Part shown: positions 27,265 to 35,798 of the stretch, one piece after another
How the letters are laid out: the number at the start of each line of letters is the position of its first letter
Numbering within the stretch: the stretch's first letter is position 1
Source of the DNA: Kaistella solincola
GTDB taxonomy: Bacteria > Bacteroidota > Bacteroidia > Flavobacteriales > Weeksellaceae
Direction: 5' to 3'
Length of the DNA: 64,000 nucleotides
Assembly: GCF_000812875.1 (NCBI RefSeq)
Contig: NZ_JSYK01000003.1
Coordinates: 124,001 to 188,000 of the forward strand
Notes under the pieces: model-generated
Told to the model about the DNA's origin: nothing
What the model saw: only the letters and a program-made list of their open reading frames with translations
Database searches by the model: none
Program-made: the position numbers and the translations under genes

Positions 27265-28386
27265 ATGGAGTTGATAAGAGTATTACAAGTAGTCGTAAAT
27301 ATGAATTCAGGCGGCATCGAAAATATGTTGATGAATTTATATAGGGAGATGGATAAAAGTAAAATTCAGTTTGATTTTCTCCTTCATTCAGAAAGCAAAA
27401 GTTTCTTTGAAGATGAAATCGTAGCACTTGGTGGTAAAATACATCGGATAAAGCCGCTGCGAATTCATAATTTAATGAGTTATCAATCAGATCTGGCTGA
27501 ATTTTTTCAACAAAATTCTTATAAAATTGTTCATTCTCATATTTCAGTATGGAGCTATATTGTTTTAAATGTAGCAAAAAAAAGTGATGTACCAATTAGA
27601 ATTGCCCATTCACATGAGGCCCATGATTCCATATGGGATCACCGCTTACATCGTGTTCCTTTAATATTCTCTCTAAAAAAAGTAATTAATAGACCCCTAA
27701 CGCACCGATTTGCATGTGGTCAGGCAGCTGGAAAATGGCTTTATGGTAGGGAGAATTTTAATGTGATAAATAATGCAATTGATGCGAAAAGATTTACTTT
27801 TACAAAAGAGGATTCTGTATCGATTAAAGAATCGATGAATCTAAAAAATAAATTTGTATTTGGCAATGTGGGAAGGTTTAATACCCAAAAAAATCATTCT
27901 TTTTTGCTGGAGGTTTTTAAAGAGCTTCTCGCAAAAATTCCAAATGCATACCTGCTTTTAGTGGGAGAAGGCACACTGAAAGAATCTATGGAAAAATATA
28001 TTAATGAAAATAATTTAAGTGATCATGTTATGTTTTTGGGAGTGAGGAGAGACGTAGATAAGATTCTTCTTGCAATGGATTATATTTTAATGCCGTCTCT
28101 TTTTGAGGGATTGCCAGTGTCACTCGTTGAAGCACAGGCGAGTGGTATCAAAGTGTTTGCATCCGACAAAATCTCATCCGAAACCGATTTTACCGGTCTG
28201 GTTGACTTTATTAGTATTGAAAATAAAAATATATGGGTTGATCATATTTGTAAAAATTTGGAATATGACCGAGAAGATACTTTTATAAAAGTGGTTAATG
28301 CCAATTACGATGTTAAAGCGAATGCCGCTGTTTTGACGAAAATTTATGTGGATGCAGTAACTAATAGTGAAAGTAATGAAAGATAA
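27265..28386 (+). CDS. GT4 family glycosyltransferase (EpsF-like)
   Basis: 373 aa. The N-terminal LQVVVNMNSGGIENMLMNLY and the region HSHISVWSYIVLNVAKKS are typical of EpsF-like transferases. The donor domain has GNVGRFNTQKNHSFLLEVF, LVGEGTLKESM and PSLFEGLPVSLVEAQASG (EX7E). It starts immediately after the ATP-grasp stop and overlaps the CapK-like gene by 11 nt. It probably transfers one hexose or N-acetylhexosamine; the donor is not deducible. Confidence 0.87.
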   Translation: MELIRVLQVVVNMNSGGIENMLMNLYREMDKSKIQFDFLLHSESKSFFEDEIVALGGKIHRIKPLRIHNLMSYQSDLAEFFQQNSYKIVHSHISVWSYIVLNVAKKSDVPIRIAHSHEAHDSIWDHRLHRVPLIFSLKKVINRPLTHRFACGQAAGKWLYGRENFNVINNAIDAKRFTFTKEDSVSIKESMNLKNKFVFGNVGRFNTQKNHSFLLEVFKELLAKIPNAYLLLVGEGTLKESMEKYINENNLSDHVMFLGVRRDVDKILLAMDYILMPSLFEGLPVSLVEAQASGIKVFASDKISSETDFTGLVDFISIENKNIWVDHICKNLEYDREDTFIKVVNANYDVKANAAVLTKIYVDAVTNSESNER

Positions 28387-29743
28387 AATTTTTCGCCTAA
28401 TCCCCGTTTTTATTCAGGAATTATTGATTGCGATCTTTAACTATAAAGCTTATAAGTTAAGGTATGGTTCGAAATACAAAGAATACCGCAAACTTTTTCG
28501 TAAGAACCGAACCTTGACGAGAGGTGAATTAACAAAATTTCAGTCTCGCCGTTTTGACAAGATTTTAAAATTTGCAAAGGAAAATACCAAGTATTACCTG
28601 GAATTTCAAACAGTAAAAATTCAAAACCTCGTTACGCTGCCTCTTCTTTCCAAAGAAAATCTTCGCAAGGACACCACTGACTTCTTCACAATTTCTAAAA
28701 AAGCAGGCATCGTTTCAAAAACGGGTGGGACTACAGGGAAATCATTAGAGATTCTGTTCACACCAGATAATATGCAGGAACGTTTTGCTATGCTTGATGA
28801 TTTTCGGTCCAGGTTCGGATATGAACTGGGCAAGAAGACTGCATGGTTCAGTGGCAAGAGCTTGCTCACAGAGCGGGATTTGAAAAAAAACAGATTTTGG
28901 AAAACAGACCACTGGCACAAGGTGCGATATTATTCAACCTTTCATATCAGTCAGAGGTATCTGAAATATTATGTAGAAGACTTGATAAGGTATCAACCTG
29001 AATTTTTGGTTGGTTTTCCGTCCACCATTCTTGAAATTGCAAAATATGGTGCTGAAAATGGCTATCAGTTTCCGGAAAATACAACTAAAGCTATTTTTCC
29101 CACCGCAGAATCCATCAATGAAGACATGCGGAGCATTATTGAAAGTTTCTTTAAAACAAAAATGTATAACCAATATGCTTCCTCGGAAGGAGCACCCTTT
29201 ATTTTTGAATGTTCCGAAGGGAGATTACATTTGGAATTGCAAAGTGGTATTTTTGAAGTATTGGATGATAATGATCAACCAGCAAAATCTGGTCGATTGA
29301 TCGTCACTTCTTTTACCACAGAAGGTACGCCCCTAATCCGTTACGATATTGGCGATTCGATTTCGCTAGAAAACGAAGAAAAATATTGTACTTGCGGCAA
29401 TAACAATCCGCTTGTGAAAGAAATTTTAGGGCGTATTGATGATTTTGTTTATTCCCCCGAAAATGGGAAAATTAATTTGGGAAACGTTTCCAACACGCTT
29501 AAAGATACGCACGGTATTAAAAAGTTTCAGGTCATTCAGGATGAATTAAATAAAATTAAAATCTTACTCATCATTGATCAAGCAGTTTATTCTGAAAAAA
29601 CTGAACGCACTTTTCTTCACAACTGGCGCGATAGGGTGGGTGCCAATATGACGATCGACCTGGAGTATGTTGGAGAGATTCCCGGTGAAAAGAGCGGAAA
29701 ATTCAGAATGGTGAAGAATAATATTAAGCATCTAATTTCTTAA
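28376..29743 (+). CDS. CapK-like AMP-ligase family protein
   Basis: 455 aa from the ATG at 28376; a GTG at 28367 is an alternative. It belongs to the phenylacetate-CoA-ligase-like adenylate-forming family called CapK in capsule loci. Landmarks are SKTGGTTGKSLEI (about 112-124), YASSEG (near 270), TPLIRYDIGD (near 325) and CTCG followed by ILGRIDDF (about 345-362). The function of CapK proteins is poorly defined; activation of a carboxylic acid for transfer to sugar would fit the family. It overlaps the GT4 gene upstream by 11 nt and is followed by a pyrimidine-rich 102-nt spacer. Confidence 0.8.
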   Translation: MKDKIFRLIPVFIQELLIAIFNYKAYKLRYGSKYKEYRKLFRKNRTLTRGELTKFQSRRFDKILKFAKENTKYYLEFQTVKIQNLVTLPLLSKENLRKDTTDFFTISKKAGIVSKTGGTTGKSLEILFTPDNMQERFAMLDDFRSRFGYELGKKTAWFSGKSLLTERDLKKNRFWKTDHWHKVRYYSTFHISQRYLKYYVEDLIRYQPEFLVGFPSTILEIAKYGAENGYQFPENTTKAIFPTAESINEDMRSIIESFFKTKMYNQYASSEGAPFIFECSEGRLHLELQSGIFEVLDDNDQPAKSGRLIVTSFTTEGTPLIRYDIGDSISLENEEKYCTCGNNNPLVKEILGRIDDFVYSPENGKINLGNVSNTLKDTHGIKKFQVIQDELNKIKILLIIDQAVYSEKTERTFLHNWRDRVGANMTIDLEYVGEIPGEKSGKFRMVKNNIKHLIS

Positions 29744-29845
29744 TATTTTTCTTTCCCTTCCTGTCCCTTCCCTTCTCTATTGAAAAAATCAATTACCGTT
29801 AAAGGTGCTTTATATACATCTTTCAAATAATAAATATCTCATTTC

Positions 29846-30982
29846 TTGAAAAAACTCCTCCGCCTCACCACCGTTCCCATTTCCCTTGACAAACTTTTAG
29901 GAAAGCAACTGTCTTTTATGAGTCAATACTATGAGGTAACGGCCATATCCGCCGATGCACCAGAACTTGCGCGTGTGGCGAATAAATATGGTGTGAAGCA
30001 TCATCATATTGAAATGACCCGTCAGATTTCGCCACTTCGGGATGTAAAAGCCCTCTGGCAGTTTTACCGTTACTGTAAGGCAGAAAAACCTTTCATCGTG
30101 CATTCGCATACCCCAAAAGCAGGAATTGTCGGAATGCTCGGTGCTAAACTTGCCGGGGTGCCCAACCGTCTTCATACCGTAGCAGGTTTGCCGCTCATGG
30201 AAGCTACTGGCGTCAAAAGAACAGTCCTCAATTTTGTGGAGAAGCTTACCTACGCCTGCGCCACCAAAGTTTACCCAAACTCACAGGGGCTTTATGAATT
30301 TATACTTAAAGAAAAGTTTGCGGAGCCTTCTAAATTGAAAGTTCTGGGGAAGGGCAGCAGCAACGGTATCGATACGGCTTTTTTCAGTCGATCTCAAGTC
30401 CCGGAAAAGCAACTGCAGGAACTCCGACAGTCTTTGAGTATTCTTCCTGACGATTTTGTATTTATATTTGTCGGCCGCCTCGTGGGCGATAAAGGGATCA
30501 ATGAACTGGTGCACGCTTTTAAGGAAACCAACCTTCCTCAAACAAAACTTCTGCTTGTAGGCCCTCTGGAAACTGACCTGGATGCTTTACTTCCGGAAAC
30601 ATTAAAAGAAATCGAAAATATCAAATCAATCATCAGCGCCGGATATCAGGATGATGTCCGACCATATTTTGCCATCAGCGATGCCCTTGTATTTCCGTCG
30701 TATCGTGAAGGTTTTCCCAATGTGGTCTTACAGGCCGGCGCCATGGAACTTCCAGCTATTGTTTCTGACATTAATGGTTGTAACGAAATAATAATCAATG
30801 GAGAAAACGGTCTAATTATTCCCCCAAAAAATGTAGACGAGCTCAAAGACGCCATGTTGAAATTGCTTAATGATAAAGAACTGTACAATAAACTTAAAAA
30901 AAATACCCGTCCGAGAATCGTTAAAAATTACGAACAGTCTGTGGTATGGCAGGCAATTTTGGAAGAATATAAAACATTATAA
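29846..30982 (+). CDS. GT4 family glycosyltransferase (possibly PglA-like)
   Basis: 378 aa with TTG start at 29846, which gives the family N-terminus KKLLRLTTVPISLDKLLG. It contains HSHTPKAGIVGMLGAKLAGV, LHTVAGLP, a donor domain with FVGRLVGDKGINELVHAF and FPSYREGFPNVVLQAGAME (EX7E). It belongs to the GT4 group that often adds the second sugar to an undecaprenyl-PP-linked primer. Its position two genes before a PglC-like priming enzyme and PglD suggests a PglA-like role on bacillosamine (inference). Confidence 0.82.
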   Translation: MKKLLRLTTVPISLDKLLGKQLSFMSQYYEVTAISADAPELARVANKYGVKHHHIEMTRQISPLRDVKALWQFYRYCKAEKPFIVHSHTPKAGIVGMLGAKLAGVPNRLHTVAGLPLMEATGVKRTVLNFVEKLTYACATKVYPNSQGLYEFILKEKFAEPSKLKVLGKGSSNGIDTAFFSRSQVPEKQLQELRQSLSILPDDFVFIFVGRLVGDKGINELVHAFKETNLPQTKLLLVGPLETDLDALLPETLKEIENIKSIISAGYQDDVRPYFAISDALVFPSYREGFPNVVLQAGAMELPAIVSDINGCNEIIINGENGLIIPPKNVDELKDAMLKLLNDKELYNKLKKNTRPRIVKNYEQSVVWQAILEEYKTL

Positions 30983-32110
30983 ATGGATAACAAAATACTT
31001 TTTCTCCCTGGCTTAAATGGAATTAGAGCATTTGCCGCAATGGGAGTCTTACTCTCTCATATAAATTTATCATTAAATAATTTTGGCCTTAAAAATGCCT
31101 CTTTTTTTGGATATTCTGCTAATGGTAAGCAAAAAGGATATGTTCTTGGGGAGCATGGAGTGACAATGTTTTTTGTATTAAGTGGCTTTTTGATTTCTTT
31201 TCTATTATTGAACGAATACAAAAAAATTAATACGATTAAGGTTAAGGAATTCTATATAAGGAGAATTTTACGGATTTGGCCCCTGTATTTTTTGTATATA
31301 ATTTTAGTGGGCATCTGCTACTATTTATTTTTAAATCTAAGCTTTAATTATAATCTAGTTTATTATTTGTTTTTTGCAGCTAATGTCCCATTTGTAAATG
31401 AGGTTGCTTTACCCGCTATGGATCATCTGTGGTCAATTGCCGTAGAAGAACAATTTTATCTATTTTGGCCCTTTCTTTTTGTATTCTTGGTGAAAAACGG
31501 TAAATTCAGTACCTATCTCATAGGTGGTATTATATTTCTCTCCATTTTCAGAATTTTCATATGGTATATTGCTCCTTTCTCGATAACTGCTTTGTATTCA
31601 GTAGTCAACAGATTCGACTGTATGTTCTTTGGAGCAATGGGTGCATACGCTCTCTATAAAAATTTTCGAATAATTGATTTGCTGGGTAGCAGATTAAATC
31701 AATTATTTTGCTTAATAATATTAGCATTGCTGATATTAAATAAATTCTGGTTTATAAACTCAATTATAGAAATTTTTATTGTAGAATATATAACCTTGGG
31801 ATTAATAATTGGACAAATAAAGGTTAAAAACAGGATAATAAATCTTGAAAATAAACCATTAAATTATTTAGGTAAAATATCTTTTGGTGTTTACGTATAT
31901 CATCCTCTAATAATTCTTATATCTTCACATTTTATTAAATATAATAATCAGATCAACGGAGTTTGGTTTTTAATTTTTATTTTTTTCATTGTGATTAGCG
32001 CAACACTTGTGGTATCTCATCTGAGCTTTTTTTATTTTGAGAAGAAATTCTTAAAATTAAAACATAGGTTCTCGATTGTTAAATCAACTAACGACCCACA
32101 AGGTAAATAA
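30983..32110 (+). CDS. Acyltransferase family 3 membrane protein (OafA-like)
   Basis: 375 aa, about 10 membrane segments. The opening LPGLNGIRAFAAMGVLLSHI carries the R and H residues typical of acyltransferase-3 proteins, and DHLWSIAVEEQFYLFWP near 148-164 is the second family hallmark. These enzymes move acyl groups, usually acetyl, to sugars at the membrane. Likely role: O-acetylation of the region A polysaccharide. It begins directly after the preceding GT4 stop. It is more AT-rich than the flanking genes. Confidence 0.88.
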   Translation: MDNKILFLPGLNGIRAFAAMGVLLSHINLSLNNFGLKNASFFGYSANGKQKGYVLGEHGVTMFFVLSGFLISFLLLNEYKKINTIKVKEFYIRRILRIWPLYFLYIILVGICYYLFLNLSFNYNLVYYLFFAANVPFVNEVALPAMDHLWSIAVEEQFYLFWPFLFVFLVKNGKFSTYLIGGIIFLSIFRIFIWYIAPFSITALYSVVNRFDCMFFGAMGAYALYKNFRIIDLLGSRLNQLFCLIILALLILNKFWFINSIIEIFIVEYITLGLIIGQIKVKNRIINLENKPLNYLGKISFGVYVYHPLIILISSHFIKYNNQINGVWFLIFIFFIVISATLVVSHLSFFYFEKKFLKLKHRFSIVKSTNDPQGK

Positions 32111-32187
32111 CCACACTAAATAATTAAAATTATTTTGCAAAAGTAAAATGTATTTTCTTTGAGTTAAAAGAATTAAGTATATAAGGT

Positions 32188-32805
32188 ATGCATATTTATA
32201 GAAATCATATTAAAAGATTCATCGACTTCCTTGCTGCCTTGCTTGGACTCATTTTGCTCAGCCCATTTTTTTTATTCGTGATGATCGGCCTTTTTTTTGC
32301 GAACAAGGGCAAACCCTTCTTTTTTCAGCTTCGGCCGGGCAAAAATGAAAAACTTTTTAAAATCGTCAAGTTTAAAACAATGACAGATGAGAAAGACTCC
32401 CACGGAAATTTATTGCCAGATGAAAAACGCCTGACCAAACTCGGTCAGTTTGTACGCAAAACATCCTTAGATGAAATTCCGCAACTTATCAATGTTTTGA
32501 AAGGTGATATGAGTCTTATCGGACCGCGCCCGTTGTTACCGCAATATCTGCCGCTTTATAATGCTTTACAGCGCCGTCGCCATGAGGTCCGTCCTGGAAT
32601 TACCGGCTGGGCACAGGTCAACGGACGGAATGCTATTTCCTGGGAAGAAAAGTTTAATTTTGATGTCTGGTATGTGGAAAATGTCTCCTTTTTTCTCGAT
32701 ATAAAAATACTCTTTTTAACGGCGAAAAAAGTAGTGGTCCGAGAGGGAATTTCGGCTTCAGGTGAAGCGACCATCACTCCTTTTAAAGGTTCAAACATTG
32801 AGTGA
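32188..32805 (+). CDS. pglC: Monotopic phosphoglycosyl transferase, PglC-like
   Basis: 205 aa. It has an N-terminal re-entrant hydrophobic helix (IDFLAALLGLILLSPFFLF), KIVKFKTMT, TSLDEIPQLINVLKGDMSLI with the catalytic Asp-Glu pair (near 97-98), GPRPLLPQYLPLY and RPGITGWAQVNGRN. Its small size matches PglC, which transfers phospho-diNAcBac from UDP to undecaprenyl phosphate. PglD follows 4 nt later and PglE/PglF-like genes lie at 43201 and 44444, supporting a bacillosamine donor. It would start assembly of the region A glycan. Confidence 0.85.
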   Translation: MHIYRNHIKRFIDFLAALLGLILLSPFFLFVMIGLFFANKGKPFFFQLRPGKNEKLFKIVKFKTMTDEKDSHGNLLPDEKRLTKLGQFVRKTSLDEIPQLINVLKGDMSLIGPRPLLPQYLPLYNALQRRRHEVRPGITGWAQVNGRNAISWEEKFNFDVWYVENVSFFLDIKILFLTAKKVVVREGISASGEATITPFKGSNIE

Positions 32806-32809
32806 AATT

Positions 32810-33418
32810 ATGGAAAAGGTAATCATTATTGGCGGTGGCGGACATGCAAAAGTACTTATCGATTGCATTGAAAGCGAAAATAAGTTTGAGATCATTTCCG
32901 TGCTGGATGATAATCCGGATTTGCATGAAATCTTAAATTATAAGGTTCTGCGCCGTACTGAATTAAAATCTCAGAATAACGTAAAAATCATCTTGGGGAT
33001 CGGTAATAATATCACCCGAAAAAAAATTGCAGAGGAATCAGCAGCCGATTATATTACAGCTGTTCATCCTTCCGCTATAATTTCGAAATATGCTAAAATA
33101 GGCAAGGGTACCGTAATTTTCGCCGGAGCCGTAGTGAACGCTGGTGCTGTAGTCGGCGATCATTGCATCATCAATACTGGGGCGATCATAGAACATGACT
33201 GCATTATCGAAGATTTTGTACATATCTCACCAAATGTCGCATTGAGCGGCGGCGTCAGGATTTGTAGCGGCACGCATGTCGGAATCGGGGCTAATGTTAT
33301 CCAGAATATAACTATAGGTTCCAATGTCACCATAGGCTCCGGCGCTGTCGTAATCGCCGATATACCAGATAACTGCACCGCTGTTGGCATTCCCGCAAAA
33401 CCCATAAAATCCCACTGA
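32810..33418 (+). CDS. pglD: UDP-4-amino-sugar N-acetyltransferase, PglD/NeuD-like
   Basis: 202 aa from the ATG at 32810; an in-frame ATG at 32762 lies inside the previous gene. The N-terminal Rossmann-like domain (VIIIGGGGHAKVLIDCI) binds the UDP-sugar. The C-terminal left-handed beta-helix has hexapeptide repeats (IGKGTVIFAGAVVNAGAVVG, VHISPNVALSGGV) and the catalytic His region INTGAIIEHDCII. PglD acetylates the C4 amine to give UDP-diNAcBac. It sits between two phosphoglycosyl transferases with 4-nt gaps on each side. Confidence 0.85.
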   Translation: MEKVIIIGGGGHAKVLIDCIESENKFEIISVLDDNPDLHEILNYKVLRRTELKSQNNVKIILGIGNNITRKKIAEESAADYITAVHPSAIISKYAKIGKGTVIFAGAVVNAGAVVGDHCIINTGAIIEHDCIIEDFVHISPNVALSGGVRICSGTHVGIGANVIQNITIGSNVTIGSGAVVIADIPDNCTAVGIPAKPIKSH

Positions 33419-33422
33419 ATAC

Positions 33423-33977
33423 TTGCTCCTAAAACGCCTCTTTGATCTTGTTTTTTCCCTCCTCGGACTTTTACTTTTAAGTCCGCTTCTTTTTTTTATG
33501 GCCTTGCTTGCCGCCTGGGATACCAATTCAAATGGTTTTTTTCATCAGGAAAGAGTCGGGCAGTATGGCAAATTTTTTAATATTATCAAACTGCGCAGTA
33601 TGGATGCAAAGACCCATTCCATTTCTTCCTTTGGCAGATTTCTGCGGAAATCGAAAATCGATGAGTTGCCGCAACTTTTTAATGTGCTGATTGGCGATAT
33701 GAGTTTTGTAGGACCGCGACCGGATATTCCGGGTTATTATGATTTTTTGACGGGTGAAAAGCGCAAAATTTTAGAATTAAAACCGGGCCTGACGTCCGAA
33801 GCGAGTCTGAAATATTATGATGAAGATGCTCTTCTCGCGCAGCAGGAAGATCCTTTGCGCTACAATGACACGATACTTTTTCCGGACAAAGTGCGCATGA
33901 ATCTGGAATATTATTACAATCGCAGTTTTCTAGGTGATTTAAAAATTATCGCGAAAACTTTTTTCCGGCAATTTTAG
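33423..33977 (+). CDS. Second phosphoglycosyl transferase (TTG start)
   Basis: 184 aa. It has one N-terminal hydrophobic re-entrant segment (FDLVFSLLGLLLLSPLLFF), IIKLRSMDAKTH, KIDELPQLFNVLIGDMSFV with the Asp-Glu pair, and GPRPDIPGYYDF. It belongs to the same family as the gene at 32188 but is clearly different, notably in the C-terminal part (LTSEASLKYYDEDALLAQ). The TTG at 33423 is the only usable start, because an in-frame stop lies just upstream. Two priming enzymes side by side suggest two donors or a lipid-linked modification route. It is the last gene of region A. Confidence 0.82.
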   Translation: MLLKRLFDLVFSLLGLLLLSPLLFFMALLAAWDTNSNGFFHQERVGQYGKFFNIIKLRSMDAKTHSISSFGRFLRKSKIDELPQLFNVLIGDMSFVGPRPDIPGYYDFLTGEKRKILELKPGLTSEASLKYYDEDALLAQQEDPLRYNDTILFPDKVRMNLEYYYNRSFLGDLKIIAKTFFRQF

Positions 33978-34001
33978 CCCTTTTTTTGCCAAATTTTTCA
34001 T

Positions 34002-34045
34002 TTCATCTTTTCCTTAAAAATGAAAGATGAAGTATTTTAAAATAC
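34002..34045. terminator. Inverted repeats between convergent genes
   Basis: TTCATCTTT (34002-34010) pairs with AAAGATGAA (34023-34031) across a 12-nt loop, immediately followed by a perfect 14-nt palindrome GTATTTTAAAATAC (34032-34045). They lie between convergent genes (33977 and 34058). A bidirectional terminator is plausible, but the stem is AT-rich and no long T tract follows. Confidence 0.4.
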
Positions 34046-34057
34046 AAAATGAAAATC

Positions 34058-35041
34058 TCACACAAACAACTCCCGAATTTCCTCCACAGTAACTTTACCG
34101 AAATATGCCGTTAAATCAATACTTTTTAGCAGATTTTCTATTTCAGAAACGTCATGCTTTTTGCCGATAAGCTGGCTTTCGAAATCTTCAATAGGCTGCG
34201 AGGCGAAAAAATCACCGAAAATCTTGGCTTTCTCAATGATGCCGTGCACCACATCGAGGTGAATTTCAATAAATCCAGCCGGAATCTTAACTGCTTTTTG
34301 AAAATTATACTGCGGCGAAAAACCAAAATTCCAGTCCCAGGTCTCGTATTTTTCTTTTTGAAGTTTTTCAATTCCTGCAATATCTTCCGGCGTTAAAGTG
34401 TATTTTTCTGCCTGCGGATTGTTTTCCAGGATTTCTTCGCGCAACCAATCTTTCAATTGCTCGGTCGTGGTTTCTGCTGGTAAATACTCGATGAGGTTCG
34501 TCACGCGCGAGCGCGTTGATTTGATGGCTTTATCAATGAATTTTAGCGGATTTACCTTCAACGCATCAGCTAAAACTTCCATTTCAGAGTCCAGCAAAAT
34601 GGTGCCGTGCTGGATCATTTTTCCGTGTCTTGCAAGTTTCGCGTTGCCACTGAATTTCTTGCCGTCCACCAGCAGATCATTTCGCCCTTTCAGTTCTGCC
34701 GGCACACCCAGCTTATTCAGCATGGTAAGAACGGGTTTTGTAAAAACCGAAAAATCGCCGAAATCATTCTGACCCAACAGCGTGTGGAAAGAAAAATTCA
34801 GGTTTCCCAGATCGTGATACACCGTGCCGCCTCCAGACATGCGCCGCACAACTTTAATTTCCTTTTCGCGCACATAATCCAGATTGATTTCCGCCAGGGT
34901 GTTCTGAAATTTTCCCACGATGATCGAAGGCGCGTTTACATAAAGCAGAAAAATATCTTCCGTGGGGAAATGCGTGAGCAGATATTCTTCGGAAGCGATG
35001 TTGAAATACGCATTGGTAGAAGGCGAGTCGATGAGAAGCAT
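34058..35041 (-). CDS. lplA: Lipoate-protein ligase A
   Basis: 327 aa from the ATG at 35041; a TTG at 35059 would add six residues, but the family N-terminus begins with LLIDSPSTNAYFNIASEEYL. Key motifs are RRMSGGGTVYHDLGNLNFSF (lipoate/ATP site), GRNDLLVDGKKFSGNA and HGTILLDSEM. It activates lipoate with ATP and attaches it to a lysine of 2-oxoacid dehydrogenase E2 and GcvH subunits in the cytoplasm. It is a housekeeping gene, the only reverse-strand gene in the window, and marks a boundary between the two glycan loci. A TAATTTTG element (35057-35064, minus strand) would fit only the ATG start. Confidence 0.92.
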   Translation of the reverse strand: MLLIDSPSTNAYFNIASEEYLLTHFPTEDIFLLYVNAPSIIVGKFQNTLAEINLDYVREKEIKVVRRMSGGGTVYHDLGNLNFSFHTLLGQNDFGDFSVFTKPVLTMLNKLGVPAELKGRNDLLVDGKKFSGNAKLARHGKMIQHGTILLDSEMEVLADALKVNPLKFIDKAIKSTRSRVTNLIEYLPAETTTEQLKDWLREEILENNPQAEKYTLTPEDIAGIEKLQKEKYETWDWNFGFSPQYNFQKAVKIPAGFIEIHLDVVHGIIEKAKIFGDFFASQPIEDFESQLIGKKHDVSEIENLLKSIDLTAYFGKVTVEEIRELFV

Positions 35042-35798
35042 AAAAAAGATTTTTCCCAAAATTACAGCATTTTTGTGTCATATTTTTTCCGTGTGTTGCG
35101 CTTTTTCTGAACAGTGAAAAAAATTGCCACCAAAAGGCAAAAAAATTCATTTTGTATTTTAGGCGCTTTCGGTAAAAAGCAAAAAATAGGGCAAATAGCA
35201 CCGAATTTTTCTCTGGCGCTGATAGACTTTTAAACATTATAAATTGCAAGCTGAAAGTCATTTGCAGAAAAAAATGCTGTTTGAACGGCAAAAATTTGAG
35301 TTTACCTTTTAAAATTGTAACTTATTGTAAGGGATATTAAAGTCGATGATAAAACATTCAAGGTAAATGTAACGATTGCAGATTCACAAAAAAATGTTAA
35401 TTTAAGGTCGAATTTTTCAGGTATCTTAGCAATGAATGATTTCTAAATATCTCATTTTCTTTAGATAGAATATAAAATTTAACAGTTTGTCTTCGGAAAA
35501 ATTTTAGTTTGTAAATTATTTTAATGTAACTTTACGCCAATTATTACGCTGTTTTCTGACCAGTATTCTTGAGCTATTCCGCGTGCAAACTCCAACACGC
35601 CTGCAAATGGAGATTCATCCGTAAACAAGGTAATAATCTTAGCATTTTTTTGAAATTATTAACAGTTAACAATTAAGTAAAAAACACAAGGATTAAAGGT
35701 TCTTTCAGGTAAAGTTATAATTTGTAAAGCACAGGAGTACTTTATAATGGAAAACAGAACTGAAAGGTTTTTAATTAAATCTCTAAAAAAAATTTATT
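35042..35798. other. Long intergenic region between divergent lplA and T9SS gene
   Basis: This 757-nt AT-rich stretch should hold the promoters of both divergent genes. On the minus strand a TAATTTTG element (35057-35064) lies just upstream of lplA but lacks a clear -33. On the plus strand no perfect TAnnTTTG is found; TAACTTTA (35527-35534) with TTTG 15 nt upstream is the nearest. A short GCGTG...CACGC inverted repeat (35581-35600) is present. No RNA gene or convincing ORF was recognised. Confidence 0.4.

Noticed and set aside
34398-35110. Plus-strand ORFs of 124 and 167 aa
   Set aside because: They lie opposite lplA, whose motifs are unmistakable. They are antisense shadows.
34854-35291. 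145-aa minus-strand ORF upstream of lplA
   Set aside because: It overlaps lplA in another frame and has no recognisable family or start context.
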